Of a DNA stretch of 64,000 nt, positions 26,816-35,900 are shown in pieces. The DNA comes from Marinobacterium marinum (GTDB taxonomy: Bacteria; Pseudomonadota; Gammaproteobacteria; Pseudomonadales; Balneatricaceae), in the NCBI RefSeq assembly GCF_013868415.1, contig NZ_JACEMT010000038.1, forward strand, positions 22,961 to 86,960, written 5' to 3'. Position 1 is the stretch's first letter. The number at the start of each line of letters is the position of its first letter. The notes under the pieces are model-generated. The model saw only the letters and a program-made list of their open reading frames with translations. It made no database searches and was not told the DNA's origin. Made by a program: the position numbers and the translations under genes.

Positions 26816-26830
26816 GCAAAGCCGGTGCCA
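26816..26830 (-). promoter_or_regulatory. Sigma-54 (-24/-12) promoter of dctPQM
   Basis: On the minus strand TGGCAC (26830-26825), five bases, TTGC (26819-26816): an exact match to the conserved -24/-12 core with GG-N10-GC spacing. Transcription would begin near 26804, giving a leader of about 90 nt before dctP. The nearby sigma-54 activator DctD makes the assignment coherent. Confidence 0.85.
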
Positions 26831-26839
26831 GACTGTGGA

Positions 26840-26893
26840 CCGAATAATCAACAATTGAAATATCTTTTAAATATCAGTGTGTTATGAACTAAA
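26840..26893. promoter_or_regulatory. AT-rich bend region, candidate IHF site
   Basis: A strongly AT-rich stretch between the sigma-54 promoter and the long palindrome contains AATCAACAATTG, close to the IHF consensus but with one base less spacing. IHF bending between enhancer and promoter is usual for sigma-54 genes. Confidence 0.3.
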
Positions 26894-26951
26894 AATCATG
26901 TTCTTATCCGCCTGATGACCTCTTTCGATTGGCGGATGACGACCCAATTGC

Positions 26952-26989
26952 CCGTTCGGAATGGGTGGACACCCACCCATTCCGAACGG
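26952..26989. promoter_or_regulatory. Long perfect inverted repeat, candidate DctD enhancer site
   Basis: A perfect 17-bp inverted repeat with a 4-bp centre (ACAC): the left arm runs 26952-26968 (CCGTTCGGAATGGGTGG) and the right arm 26973-26989. It is centred about 165 bp upstream of the predicted dctP start site, the position of a sigma-54 enhancer, and about 120 bp upstream of the MCP start. No T-run follows, so it is not an intrinsic terminator. A second, shorter repeat ATCCGCC/GGCGGAT lies at 26906-26937. The sequence between 26994 and 27093 also holds a TATACT (27034-27039) for the MCP gene. Confidence 0.55.
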
Positions 26990-27093
26990 ACTGTCCACTT
27001 GTGGCAAATCAGCGTTTTTTAACTTAGGCTCTGTATACTGTTGTTATCGATTCGCGTCATTCCACAGATCCCGTCAAAACAGGGTGAACTAAG

Positions 27094-28701
27094 GTGCAAA
27101 ACGGACTTTCCATACAACACAAGGTCAACCTGTCACTGGTTGCTGTATTTGTGGTTATCCTGTTCAGCTCTCTGACTACCATTTATCGCAGTGAGACCTC
27201 ACTGGTAGACGAGGTCGTGACGCAAAGCACGCTGAACACCGCCGACTCCTATTTCGACAGCATCAACATGCTGATGCTGAGCGGCGCCATGGCCAATCGC
27301 GGCACTCTGCAGCAAAAAATCCTCTCGAACGACGCCATCACCGAAGCCCGCATCATTCGGGGTCAGCAGATTACGGATGTTTATGGTCCCGGCACCGAGG
27401 ATTCGCACATTGTGGACGACCTGGACCGTCGCGCCATGCAAGGCGAGCATGTCGTCGTCGAGCTGGATGACGACCAGGGGCACCGACTGACGGTCGTCAC
27501 GCCCATGCAAGCGCTGGCCGATTACAAGGGCACCAACTGCCTGCTCTGCCACCAGGTGCCGGAAGGCGACGTGGTCGGAGCGGTGCGCGTGACCTATTCA
27601 TTTGCCGCCCTGGATCAGCAGGTCAACCACAACCTGATCAACGTGGCGCTGATCGAACTGGGTCTGTTTATAGCCGGCATTATCCTGATCAGCCTGTTGC
27701 TGCGCCGTATCGTGGTCACCCCGGTCAACCGCCTCGCCGACACCATTCACGCGATTGAACGCGACAGTGACCTGCAACTGCGTACCAACGTGTCCTCACA
27801 CGACGAAATCGGCCGCATGTCCACAGCCTTCAATGCCATGCTGGACAACATCCATGACGGCATGAAACAGGTCAATCAAACCGTTTCCCGCCTGGCCGAC
27901 TCGGGCAGCCGTATCAGCCAGGTCGCCACGGGCTCCACCCAGGCCGTTCACCACCAGCAGCTGCAAACCAGTTCTGTTGCCTCCGCCATGGAGCAAATGG
28001 AAGTGGCCACGCGCAGCGTTGCCGCCAGCGCCGAGAACACCGTATCGGCTTCCGATATGGCCTTACAGGAAAGCACCGATGGGGCCGCCATTGCACAGCA
28101 GGCCATTGCCGCCATCGAGCAGCTGCAACAACACATCGACCAGGCAACCGGCGTGATCGAGAAACTGGACAGCCAGAGCCAGAACGTGGGTACGGTGCTG
28201 GAAGTTATCCAGAAGATTGCCGAGCAGACCAACCTGCTGGCACTGAATGCAGCCATCGAGGCGGCCCGTGCCGGCGAGCAGGGACGCGGCTTTGCCGTGG
28301 TAGCTGATGAGGTTCGCACCCTGGCCAGCCGAACACACAACTCCACCGAAGAGATCAACGCCATCATCACCACCCTGCAAAATGATGCCAAGGATGCGGT
28401 CAACGTGATGACTCAGGCCTTGTCAGCGGCGGGAGCGGGCGTCGAGCAGGTACAACGCTGTAATACGGCACTGACCAATATCAATGAGGAAGTGCGTGTC
28501 ATCAACGACCTGAACCATCAGGTGGCCAGCGCCGTGCGCGAGCAAAGCGAGATGGCCGGCAGTGTCGAGCACAGCATCACCGAAATCAGCCGCAGCGCCG
28601 ACGATACCGCCGAGCGCTCCGAGCACCTGAACCGCGTGTCGGATGAGCTGGCGCAGCTGGCTCAGCAGCTGGAGGAGATGGTAAACCGCTTCCGTATCTG
28701 A
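27094..28701 (+). CDS. Methyl-accepting chemotaxis protein with periplasmic haem-c motif
   Basis: A 535-residue chemoreceptor: TM1 at about 10-30, a periplasmic sensor (31-183), TM2 at about 184-205, HAMP (206-260), and a cytoplasmic signalling domain with the hairpin tip segment [20 protein letters not shown]. The periplasmic domain contains C149-L-L-C152-H153, a CxxCH haem-c attachment motif just before TM2, so it may sense redox state or gas ligands rather than a nutrient. GTG start at 27094, preceded by a weak ribosome site (CTAAGG). It lies between dctPQM and dctBD, transcribed the other way, which suggests that taxis and dicarboxylate use are linked. Confidence 0.9.
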   Translation: MQNGLSIQHKVNLSLVAVFVVILFSSLTTIYRSETSLVDEVVTQSTLNTADSYFDSINMLMLSGAMANRGTLQQKILSNDAITEARIIRGQQITDVYGPGTEDSHIVDDLDRRAMQGEHVVVELDDDQGHRLTVVTPMQALADYKGTNCLLCHQVPEGDVVGAVRVTYSFAALDQQVNHNLINVALIELGLFIAGIILISLLLRRIVVTPVNRLADTIHAIERDSDLQLRTNVSSHDEIGRMSTAFNAMLDNIHDGMKQVNQTVSRLADSGSRISQVATGSTQAVHHQQLQTSSVASAMEQMEVATRSVAASAENTVSASDMALQESTDGAAIAQQAIAAIEQLQQHIDQATGVIEKLDSQSQNVGTVLEVIQKIAEQTNLLALNAAIEAARAGEQGRGFAVVADEVRTLASRTHNSTEEINAIITTLQNDAKDAVNVMTQALSAAGAGVEQVQRCNTALTNINEEVRVINDLNHQVASAVREQSEMAGSVEHSITEISRSADDTAERSEHLNRVSDELAQLAQQLEEMVNRFRI

Positions 28702-28710
28702 CCTCGGTCA

Positions 28711-28749
28711 TGCCGCGTTCATCCGCCCGAGACGGGGATGACCGCGGCA
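28711..28749. other. Hairpin between convergent MCP and dctD genes
   Basis: A 14-bp stem with one mismatch (28711-28724 with 28736-28749) and an 11-nt loop, between the two stop codons. No T-run on either strand, so intrinsic termination is uncertain; it may protect 3' ends or act with Rho. Confidence 0.4.
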
Positions 28750-28756
28750 GCGACGA

Positions 28757-30118
28757 CTACGGCTTGTAGTCGTTCTTGTCCAGATCGTGTTTCTTCATTT
28801 TGTCGTACAGCGTCTTGCGCGGCAGCCCCAGACTGTGCAACGTATCCTTGATCGAACCACCATGACGCTCGAGTTCGATCTGAATCAGCATTTTTTCGAA
28901 CTGCTCCACCTGTTCCGGCAACGTCAGACTCCCTTCCAGCGCCGTGATCGGCCGGTTCTCGAAGTCGAAGGTGCAGTTTTCACCCAGCAGCACATAGCGC
29001 TCGGCCAGATTGCGCAGTTCACGCACGTTGCCGGGCCAGTCGTGCACCATCAGGCTGTGCATGCGGGCCGCAGACAACTGCGGGATTTCACGGCCGTAAC
29101 GGGACGACGCGATCAGGGCAAAGTGCTGAAACAGCAGAGAAATATCCTCACGCCGTTCCCGCAGCGGCGGAATATCCATCCGCACCACATTTAACCGGTA
29201 GTACAGGTCCTCGCGAAAGCGACCTTCCGCTGCCGCCTGCTTCAGATCGATTTTGGTCGCGGCCACGATACGCAGATCCAGCGGAATAACGTTATTGGAG
29301 CCCAGGCGCTCTATCGAGCGTTCTTCCAGAACTCGCAGCAATTGCACCTGCAGCGGCAAAGGCATGCTTTCAATTTCGTCCAGAAACAGGGTACCGCCGT
29401 TGGCATGCTCGAATTTGCCGATACGCCGGGTTTTGGCATCGGTAAATGCGCCTGCCTCATGACCGAACAGCTCGCTCTCGATCAGGTTTTCCGGCACTGC
29501 ACCGCAATTTATCGCGACAAAGTTGTGTTCACGACGCTTGCCCTGTTCGTGCAGAAAGCGCGCCAGCAGATCCTTGCCGCATCCGGTTTCCGCCTGGATC
29601 AGGACATCCGCCGGCATATCGGCCACAGTCCGCCCCAACTGACGCAGAGCCAGCATGGACGGGGTATTCCCGATAATACGCGGCCCCGGCGCATTCTGGA
29701 CTTCCAGCGCCTCGCGCAGGTGGCGGTTTTCCAGCGTCAGCGTGCGCTTGTCCAGCGCCCGCCGTACCACATCCAGCAGCAGCTCGGACGCGAAGGGTTT
29801 TTCAATAAAGTCGTATGCCCCATCCCGAATGGCACTGACCGCCATGGAGATGTCACCATGCCCGGTAATCAGAATCACCGGCAGATCGGCGTCAATGGCA
29901 CGCACACGCCGCATCAACTCAAGGCCATCCAGACCGGGCAGGTTGATATCGGTCACCAACACTCCCGGCCAATCGGCATCAATCAGTTCCAATGCGGGTT
30001 CGGCACGCTCCAGCGTTGTCACTTCATGACCCGCCAGTTCCAGCGTTTGCCCCGCCGCCATCCGGATATGGTGTTCATCATCGACCAGGATCACGGGGGA
30101 AGGAATCGGTTCAGACAT
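28757..30118 (-). CDS. dctD: Sigma-54 response regulator DctD
   Basis: A 453-residue activator: receiver domain 1-125 with acidic pair D13/D14, phospho-acceptor Asp57, Thr85 and Lys107; AAA+ domain about 145-380; Fis-type HTH at the end (GGSIKDTLHSLGLPRKTLYDKMKK, split by family spacing). Walker A is ETGCGKD (177-183), Walker B LFLDEIE. The loop contacting sigma-54 is GAFTDA (223-228), not the consensus GAFTGA. Start ATG 30118 is chosen for its AGGAG ribosome site; it overlaps the dctB end by 8 nt. It is predicted to activate dctPQM through the sigma-54 promoter at 26816-26830. Confidence 0.93.
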   Translation of the reverse strand: MSEPIPSPVILVDDEHHIRMAAGQTLELAGHEVTTLERAEPALELIDADWPGVLVTDINLPGLDGLELMRRVRAIDADLPVILITGHGDISMAVSAIRDGAYDFIEKPFASELLLDVVRRALDKRTLTLENRHLREALEVQNAPGPRIIGNTPSMLALRQLGRTVADMPADVLIQAETGCGKDLLARFLHEQGKRREHNFVAINCGAVPENLIESELFGHEAGAFTDAKTRRIGKFEHANGGTLFLDEIESMPLPLQVQLLRVLEERSIERLGSNNVIPLDLRIVAATKIDLKQAAAEGRFREDLYYRLNVVRMDIPPLRERREDISLLFQHFALIASSRYGREIPQLSAARMHSLMVHDWPGNVRELRNLAERYVLLGENCTFDFENRPITALEGSLTLPEQVEQFEKMLIQIELERHGGSIKDTLHSLGLPRKTLYDKMKKHDLDKNDYKP

Positions 30119-32006
30119 CGTGGGCTCCTGATTGGCAAACACGCTGTTCCGGCGGTCCCTGCACGGACCGGGGCACCGGCAGTGACAGGGTAAACACCGC
30201 CCCGCCCTCGGAATGGTTGGCAGCCGTCAGACGGCCGCCCAGATTGTCCATGATCCGGTGCGAAATCGATAGCCCCAACCCCAGTCCGTGCCCCTGTTCC
30301 TTGGTGGTATAAAAGGGTTCGAACACGCGCTGCAAATCGTCCGTTGCAATACCGGGTCCCGTATCATGCAGTGACAGCTGCACCCAGCCATCCGACTGCG
30401 TCAGGCTGACCTCGATGCACTTCCGGGGACTGTTCTCCATGGCCTGCAGCGCATTGGACAGCAGATTGACCAGTACCTGCTCCAGGCGCAGGGTATCACC
30501 CAGCACGAAGACCTGTTCCAGCTGCTCCGGCCACTCCAGTTGCACACCCTGCTGATCCAAACGGCCATACATAATCGACATCGCCCCGTCACACACCTCC
30601 TTAAGCGAGGTCGGGACCGGCTGGCCACTGCTCTGCCGCGAGAACTCCTTGAGCGGATGAATAATCTTGGCCATCCGCTCCGTCAGCCCGGCGATTTCCT
30701 GCAGATTGACCTCAGCCCTGGGCGCTTTGCCCAGACGCAGAAAGGCCGCAGCATTGTCGGCATAATTGCGAATGGCGGTCAGGGGCTGGTTAAGTTCATG
30801 GTTGATCCCCGCTGCCAGCTGCCCCAGCACGGCCAATTTGGCGGTTTGAATCAGCTCGTTCTGCGTGCTGCGGTGCTGTGCCATTTCGTCCAGCAGTCGG
30901 GCGTTGGTACGGCTGAGATCTGCAGTACGCTCCGCCACCCGGGTTTCCAGTGCATCACGGGCCCCCTGCAATTGCTGCACATATTCACGCCGCTCGCGGA
31001 CAATGCGCCAGCGAGCCTGAATGAATAGTACCAGCAGCAAGGCCGCCAGACAGGCACATCCGGCCAGTATCGATGCCTGCAATACGGCGTCACTCACCGG
31101 CTGCAGACGCGCCATGACCAACACCCTCAGGCCGGTTTCCGGCACCGGGCGCTGCAGCTGAAGATACTGCTGCCGCACCGATCGTTCGGACACCCCGCCC
31201 TCCTGCAGCGTTATCAAGCGAGCCTGCTCATTGAGTATTTCACTGCGCATCAGCTGCAATGACGACAGTGGGCGATCCAGATAGCGCATACTGTCCACCA
31301 CCCGTTTCAAATCGGCCGGAGCCAGGGCTTCCAACGCGTGAAACTTCCACTCGGGACGTGTTGAAATCACGATGATGCCATCCTCGTCGGTGACGGCGAG
31401 ATCCTGCAGTGGGTCGTTCCAGTCCTGCTCAATGTCATGTAGGTCAATCTTGACGACGACCACTCCGATTACCTGTGCTTCATCCATAACCGGCCAGGAA
31501 AAATAGTAGCCCCGCTGGCGTGAGGTGGTTCCCAGAGCGAAGTAGCGCCCGGCGCGCCCAGCACGTGCCTGTTGGAAATAGGGACGGAAGCTGAAGTTGA
31601 GACCGACAAAACTGCTGGATTTGTACCAGTTGCTGGCAGCCCGGGTCGTACCGGACGCATTCATCAGATAAATATCCGCCGCCCCGATGGTTTCATTCAC
31701 CTGTTGCAGGTATTCATTGGTACGTTGAATCCGGTCAGGGTCCCTGGTCGTCAGCGCTTCATGCAGACTCGAATGCGTCGCCAGCAGACGCGGCAGATCC
31801 TTATAACGGTCAAGTTTCTGTTGTACGCTCAAGGCATAGCGAGCCAGATCCGCTTCTGCCCGTTGTTGCAGTTCCGCCAGCGCCTGCTGACGACTGAAAT
31901 AGCTCGTCTGTATCAGCACCAGCAGGAACATCACACCGGCCAGCAGCAAGGTCAAGGGACGATAACGACGCCCGCGGTCAGCCTGCATGCTGGACCCGGT
32001 CGGCAT
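30111..32006 (-). CDS. dctB: C4-dicarboxylate sensor histidine kinase DctB
   Basis: A 631-residue membrane kinase. TM1 at about 15-35, a periplasmic double-PDC sensor (about 36-315), TM2 near 320-340, a coiled linker (QGARDALETRVAERTADLS), the phospho-acceptor His in INHELNQPLTAIRNYADNAA, and the ATPase motifs DTGPGI and GHGLGLGLSI. These fit DctB of Rhizobium/Pseudomonas, which detects succinate, malate and fumarate. ATG 32006 is taken as the start; ATG 31988 is possible. It is translationally coupled to dctD. Divergent from pyk with about 100 nt between. Confidence 0.92.
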   Translation of the reverse strand: MPTGSSMQADRGRRYRPLTLLLAGVMFLLVLIQTSYFSRQQALAELQQRAEADLARYALSVQQKLDRYKDLPRLLATHSSLHEALTTRDPDRIQRTNEYLQQVNETIGAADIYLMNASGTTRAASNWYKSSSFVGLNFSFRPYFQQARAGRAGRYFALGTTSRQRGYYFSWPVMDEAQVIGVVVVKIDLHDIEQDWNDPLQDLAVTDEDGIIVISTRPEWKFHALEALAPADLKRVVDSMRYLDRPLSSLQLMRSEILNEQARLITLQEGGVSERSVRQQYLQLQRPVPETGLRVLVMARLQPVSDAVLQASILAGCACLAALLLVLFIQARWRIVRERREYVQQLQGARDALETRVAERTADLSRTNARLLDEMAQHRSTQNELIQTAKLAVLGQLAAGINHELNQPLTAIRNYADNAAAFLRLGKAPRAEVNLQEIAGLTERMAKIIHPLKEFSRQSSGQPVPTSLKEVCDGAMSIMYGRLDQQGVQLEWPEQLEQVFVLGDTLRLEQVLVNLLSNALQAMENSPRKCIEVSLTQSDGWVQLSLHDTGPGIATDDLQRVFEPFYTTKEQGHGLGLGLSISHRIMDNLGGRLTAANHSEGGAVFTLSLPVPRSVQGPPEQRVCQSGAHDV

Positions 32007-32107
32007 CGGCCCTGAAGCAATTCAAACAGCTCGAAGCTTGAAAAAAAGCGTGTGCAGCCATACTTTAGTCGTAACCACGACCCTCCACCGACATGAGATC
32101 CGAATCG

Positions 32108-33544
32108 ATGCTTAAGCGTACCAAAATTGTAGCCACCCTGGGTCCCTCCACTGATGCCCCCGGCACTCTGGACGCGCTCATCCGTGCCGGCGTCAACACC
32201 GTGCGGCTCAATTTCTCCCATGGCAGCTCTGCCGACCACCGCCGCCGCGTCGAAGCCGTACGCGAAGCCTGCCGTCGTACCGGCGAATCCGTTGCCCTGC
32301 TGGGAGACCTGCAAGGCCCGAAAATTCGTATCTCCCGTTTCAAGGACGGCCCGATCACACTGAAAGTCGGTGACCACTTCACCCTGGACGCTGCCATGGA
32401 TGAAACAGCCGGCAACCAGCAGGCCGTCAGTGTCGATTACAAGGCGCTGCCCCAGGACTGCGAACCGGGCGATATTCTGTTGCTGGATGACGGCCGTGTA
32501 CAAATGAAGGTACTGGAAATCAACGGCAGCCGCATTGAAACCGAAGTCACTGTCGGCGGTCCGCTGTCCAACAACAAGGGCATCAATCGCCAGGGCGGCG
32601 GCCTGAGTGCGGCTGCCCTGACCGACAAGGACAAACACGATATCAAGGTGGCAGCAGACCTGGAGATGGATTACGTCGCGGTCTCCTTCCCACGCACCGC
32701 CGAGGATCTGGAAACCGCCCGCGCGTTGCTGGAAGCCGCCGGCAGCCGAGCCGAAATCATCGCCAAGGTCGAACGTGCCGAAACCGTAGCGACTCCGGAG
32801 GCGCTGGATGCCATCATCAACGCCTGTGACGGCGTGATGGTCGCCCGTGGCGACCTGGGCGTGGAGATTGGCGACGCCGAGCTGATCGGCGTGCAGAAGC
32901 ACATTATCCGTCGGGCTCGCCAGCTCAACCGCGTGGTCATCACCGCGACCCAGATGATGGAAACCATGATTCAAAACCCGATGCCGACCCGTGCCGAGGT
33001 GTTCGATGTGGCCAACGCCATTCTGGACGGCACCGACGCAGTCATGCTGTCGGCCGAAACCGCTGCCGGCGCGTACCCGGTGGAAGTGGTGGAAGCGATG
33101 ACCCGCATCTGTCAGGGGGCCGAGAAACATCAGTTGTCACGCCCGGCCCCGGTCGCACCGGACCATCTGTGTACTCGCACCGATGAGGCCATTGCCAGAG
33201 CCGCCATGTACACCGCCAACGGAGTGGAGAACATCAAGGCGATCATCTGCTTGACAGAATCCGGCTCCACTCCGCTGTGGATGTCACGTATTCGCTCCGG
33301 CATTCCGATCTTCGCCATGACCCGCAATCACCGCACCATGCGTCGCATGGCGCTGTACCGTGGCGTCATGCCGATGTTCTTTGATGCCACGGCTGTACCG
33401 GAAAACCGCCTCAATGACGAGATTATCGCCGGCCTACAAGCACTGGACCTGCTGACCAGCGGCGACCGCGTCATCTTGACCCGCGGTGCCTGTATCGGCG
33501 AGCATGGCGGCACCAATTCCCTGCAGATTCTGCAGGTGCCCTGA
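32108..33544 (+). CDS. pyk: Pyruvate kinase
   Basis: A 478-residue pyruvate kinase (PEP + ADP to pyruvate + ATP). It has [12 protein letters not shown] at the N-terminus, [20 protein letters not shown], the B domain, the metal-binding AKVERAE and [12 protein letters not shown], and the signature [11 protein letters not shown]. The C-terminal domain carries the [14 protein letters not shown] region. It is of the PykA type in length. Start ATG 32108 matches the family; the frame extends five codons upstream. It is divergent from dctB. The tex gene follows after 17 nt. Confidence 0.95.
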   Translation: MLKRTKIVATLGPSTDAPGTLDALIRAGVNTVRLNFSHGSSADHRRRVEAVREACRRTGESVALLGDLQGPKIRISRFKDGPITLKVGDHFTLDAAMDETAGNQQAVSVDYKALPQDCEPGDILLLDDGRVQMKVLEINGSRIETEVTVGGPLSNNKGINRQGGGLSAAALTDKDKHDIKVAADLEMDYVAVSFPRTAEDLETARALLEAAGSRAEIIAKVERAETVATPEALDAIINACDGVMVARGDLGVEIGDAELIGVQKHIIRRARQLNRVVITATQMMETMIQNPMPTRAEVFDVANAILDGTDAVMLSAETAAGAYPVEVVEAMTRICQGAEKHQLSRPAPVAPDHLCTRTDEAIARAAMYTANGVENIKAIICLTESGSTPLWMSRIRSGIPIFAMTRNHRTMRRMALYRGVMPMFFDATAVPENRLNDEIIAGLQALDLLTSGDRVILTRGACIGEHGGTNSLQILQVP

Positions 33545-33561
33545 ACCTGAACAGAGCCGCC

Positions 33562-35826
33562 ATGTCGATTGAACAGCAACTGGCGACCGAGCTGAGCATC
33601 AAGCCGGCTCAGGTCGCCGCCACTCTTACCCTGCTGGATCAGGGTGCCACCCTTCCTTTCATTGCTCGCTATCGCAAGGAGCAGACCGGCGCGCTGGACG
33701 ACACTCAGCTGCGCCAGTTGCATGAGCGACTGGGCCAGTTGCGGGAATTGGCAAGCCGCCGCGAATCGATTCTCGGGCGCCTGCGCGAACAGAATCAGCT
33801 GACACCGGAACTGGAGCAGGCCCTGCAGGCCGCCGACAGTCGGGCCCGACTGGAAGACCTCTACCTGCCCTACCGTCCCAAGCGGCGCAACAAGGCGCAG
33901 GAAGCCCGCGAAGCAGGGCTGGAGCCTCTGGCGCAGCAAACCCTGCAAAGCGGTGCCCTGCCACTATCTGAACTGGATCGCTTTCTGAACCCCGCAGCCG
34001 GTTTTGCCGACGGGGATGCGGTGGCCGAGGGCGTCCGCCAGATTCTGCTGGAAGTGCTGAGCGAAGACGCCGATCTGACCGGCAGCCTGCGTCAGCGGCT
34101 GTGGCAGCAGGGTGACTTCCGGGTCCGTGCCGCACGCGGCAAAGCCGATCCGGACAGCAAATTCCGCGACTATTTCGATTACGCCGAACCCGTCGCCCGC
34201 GTACCCTCCCACCGGGCGCTGGCGGTGCTGCGCGGCGTCAGTGAGGGCGTACTCAAGGCCGGCCTGCAACTGCCGGACAGTCTGGACGGCTGGCCCGAGG
34301 AGCAGATGGCCCGACGTCATCACCTGCGCAGCGCTCAGCTGGACAGCTGGATGCAACAGACACTGCAGCAGGCCTGGCAGAAAAAGCTGCGTCCATCGCT
34401 GGAAACCGAGCTGATCAAGCGGCTGCGCGAACAGGCTGACCAGTCTGCCATTGATGTGTTCGCTCGCAACCTGAACGACCTGCTGCTGGCCGCACCGGCC
34501 GGTGCCAAAACCACCATCGGCCTTGATCCGGGCCTGCGCACCGGCGTCAAGGTAGCGGTGATCGACGCCACCGGCAAGCTGGTTGATTACACCACCATTT
34601 ACCCGCATGCGCCGCAGAAGCAGTGGGACAAATCGCTGCATACGCTGACGGTGCTGGCAAGCAAGCATGGTGCCGAACTGATCGCTGTCGGCAACGGTAC
34701 CGCCTCACGCGAAACCGAACAGCTGGCTCAGGCCGTGTGCAAGGCCGTGCCACAGAATATTCAGGCTGTGCTGGTCAACGAGGCAGGGGCATCTGTCTAC
34801 TCCGCCTCCGAACTGGCCGCCACCGAATTTCCGAATATCGATGTCACCATCCGTGGCGCCGTTTCCATCGCCCGTCGCCTGCAAGACCCGCTGGCAGAGC
34901 TGGTCAAGATCGACCCCAAATCGATCGGTGTCGGCCAGTACCAGCATGATGTGGACCAGAATCGCCTCGGCGAATCCCTCGACGGCGTCATTGAGCAATG
35001 CGTCAACCACGTGGGCGTGGACGTGAACACCGCCTCGGCGGCCCTGCTCAGCCATGTCGCCGGCCTCAACCGCACCACGGCCGAGAACATCGTCGCCTGG
35101 CGTGACGAGCACGGTGCACTGCGCAACCGCCGTCAACTGCTCAAGGTCCCGCGTTTGGGCCCCAAGGCATTCGAGCAGTGTGCCGGATTCCTGCGCATTC
35201 GTAACGGCGAAGAACCGCTGGATAACTCCGCCGTGCATCCGGAAAGCTATCCTCTGGCCCAAGCGATCGCCGCCAGCTGCGGGCTGCAGCTGCAGGCCCT
35301 GCTGCAGCAGACCGACAAACTGAAACAGGTCGATCCAGGCCAGCTGGAAGCTCAGGGCTACGGCCGCTATACCGTACGCGACGTCCTCGGCGAACTGGAA
35401 AAACCAGGCCGTGACCCGCGCCCGGAGTTCCGCTCCGTACAGTACGCAGAAGGCGTGGAAAAACTTCAGGACCTGCAGCCCGGCATGACGCTGGAAGGGG
35501 TCGTGACGAATGTCACCCACTTCGGCGCTTTCGTCGACATCGGCGTGCACCAGGATGGTCTGGTCCACATCTCCCAGCTGGCCGACCGTTTCGTCAGTGA
35601 CCCTCACTCCATAGTCAGCAGCGGCCAGATCGTGCGTGTCCGTGTTCTGGAAGTGGACGAGTCGCGCAAGCGCATTGCCCTGACGATGAAAACAGCAACA
35701 GAAGCGGCACCGCCCCGTACGGCCCCGGCAGACAGACCCACGCCTTCACGGCCGCCCCAGGCTCCGATCAAGGGATCGCTGGCCGACAAACTGCAGGCCG
35801 CCGGTCTGGGCAGAAAAAAACACTGA
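33562..35826 (+). CDS. tex: Tex/YhgF transcription accessory protein
   Basis: A 754-residue Tex protein: N-terminal helical domains, a YqgF-like domain with GLDPGLRTGVKVAVID at about 325, tandem helix-hairpin-helix (VNTASAALLSHVAGL, LLKVPRLGPKAFEQCAGFL) at about 490-560, and a C-terminal S1 RNA-binding domain (about 640-710). The tail is Pro/Ala-rich. Tex binds nucleic acid and is needed for transcription fidelity and virulence genes in several bacteria. Downstream of pyk by 17 nt; gshA behind it has its own promoter. Confidence 0.94.
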   Translation: MSIEQQLATELSIKPAQVAATLTLLDQGATLPFIARYRKEQTGALDDTQLRQLHERLGQLRELASRRESILGRLREQNQLTPELEQALQAADSRARLEDLYLPYRPKRRNKAQEAREAGLEPLAQQTLQSGALPLSELDRFLNPAAGFADGDAVAEGVRQILLEVLSEDADLTGSLRQRLWQQGDFRVRAARGKADPDSKFRDYFDYAEPVARVPSHRALAVLRGVSEGVLKAGLQLPDSLDGWPEEQMARRHHLRSAQLDSWMQQTLQQAWQKKLRPSLETELIKRLREQADQSAIDVFARNLNDLLLAAPAGAKTTIGLDPGLRTGVKVAVIDATGKLVDYTTIYPHAPQKQWDKSLHTLTVLASKHGAELIAVGNGTASRETEQLAQAVCKAVPQNIQAVLVNEAGASVYSASELAATEFPNIDVTIRGAVSIARRLQDPLAELVKIDPKSIGVGQYQHDVDQNRLGESLDGVIEQCVNHVGVDVNTASAALLSHVAGLNRTTAENIVAWRDEHGALRNRRQLLKVPRLGPKAFEQCAGFLRIRNGEEPLDNSAVHPESYPLAQAIAASCGLQLQALLQQTDKLKQVDPGQLEAQGYGRYTVRDVLGELEKPGRDPRPEFRSVQYAEGVEKLQDLQPGMTLEGVVTNVTHFGAFVDIGVHQDGLVHISQLADRFVSDPHSIVSSGQIVRVRVLEVDESRKRIALTMKTATEAAPPRTAPADRPTPSRPPQAPIKGSLADKLQAAGLGRKKH

Positions 35827-35837
35827 TTCGACCCGGC

Positions 35838-35868
35838 ATGACACCGGGCCGGCAAAGCGCTGTATAAT
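35838..35868 (+). promoter_or_regulatory. Sigma-70 promoter of gshA
   Basis: A perfect TATAAT at 35863-35868 with ATGACA at 35838-35843 (5 of 6 to the -35 consensus, 19-bp spacer). The leader to the gshA ATG is about 26 nt. Confidence 0.6.
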
Positions 35869-35900
35869 GCGCCCCCTATTGGCTTAACCACAGGAATGAC

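Noticed and set aside
26952..26989. The long palindrome as a Rho-independent terminator
   Set aside because: No T-run on either side and it lies far upstream of both divergent genes, so no transcript should end there.
29435..29452. GAFTDA as a sign that DctD is dead
   Set aside because: Walker motifs, receiver and HTH are intact and a matching sigma-54 promoter is present; variants at this position occur naturally.
31952..33130. A 392-codon open frame on the minus strand opposite pyk
   Set aside because: It is the mirror of a highly conserved pyruvate kinase gene in GC-rich DNA; its translation has no recognisable domain and is rich in Gly/Gln/His as expected for an antisense shadow.
34705..35607. 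A 300-codon minus-strand frame opposite tex
   Set aside because: No homology is apparent and tex is full length with all domains; an antisense shadow.
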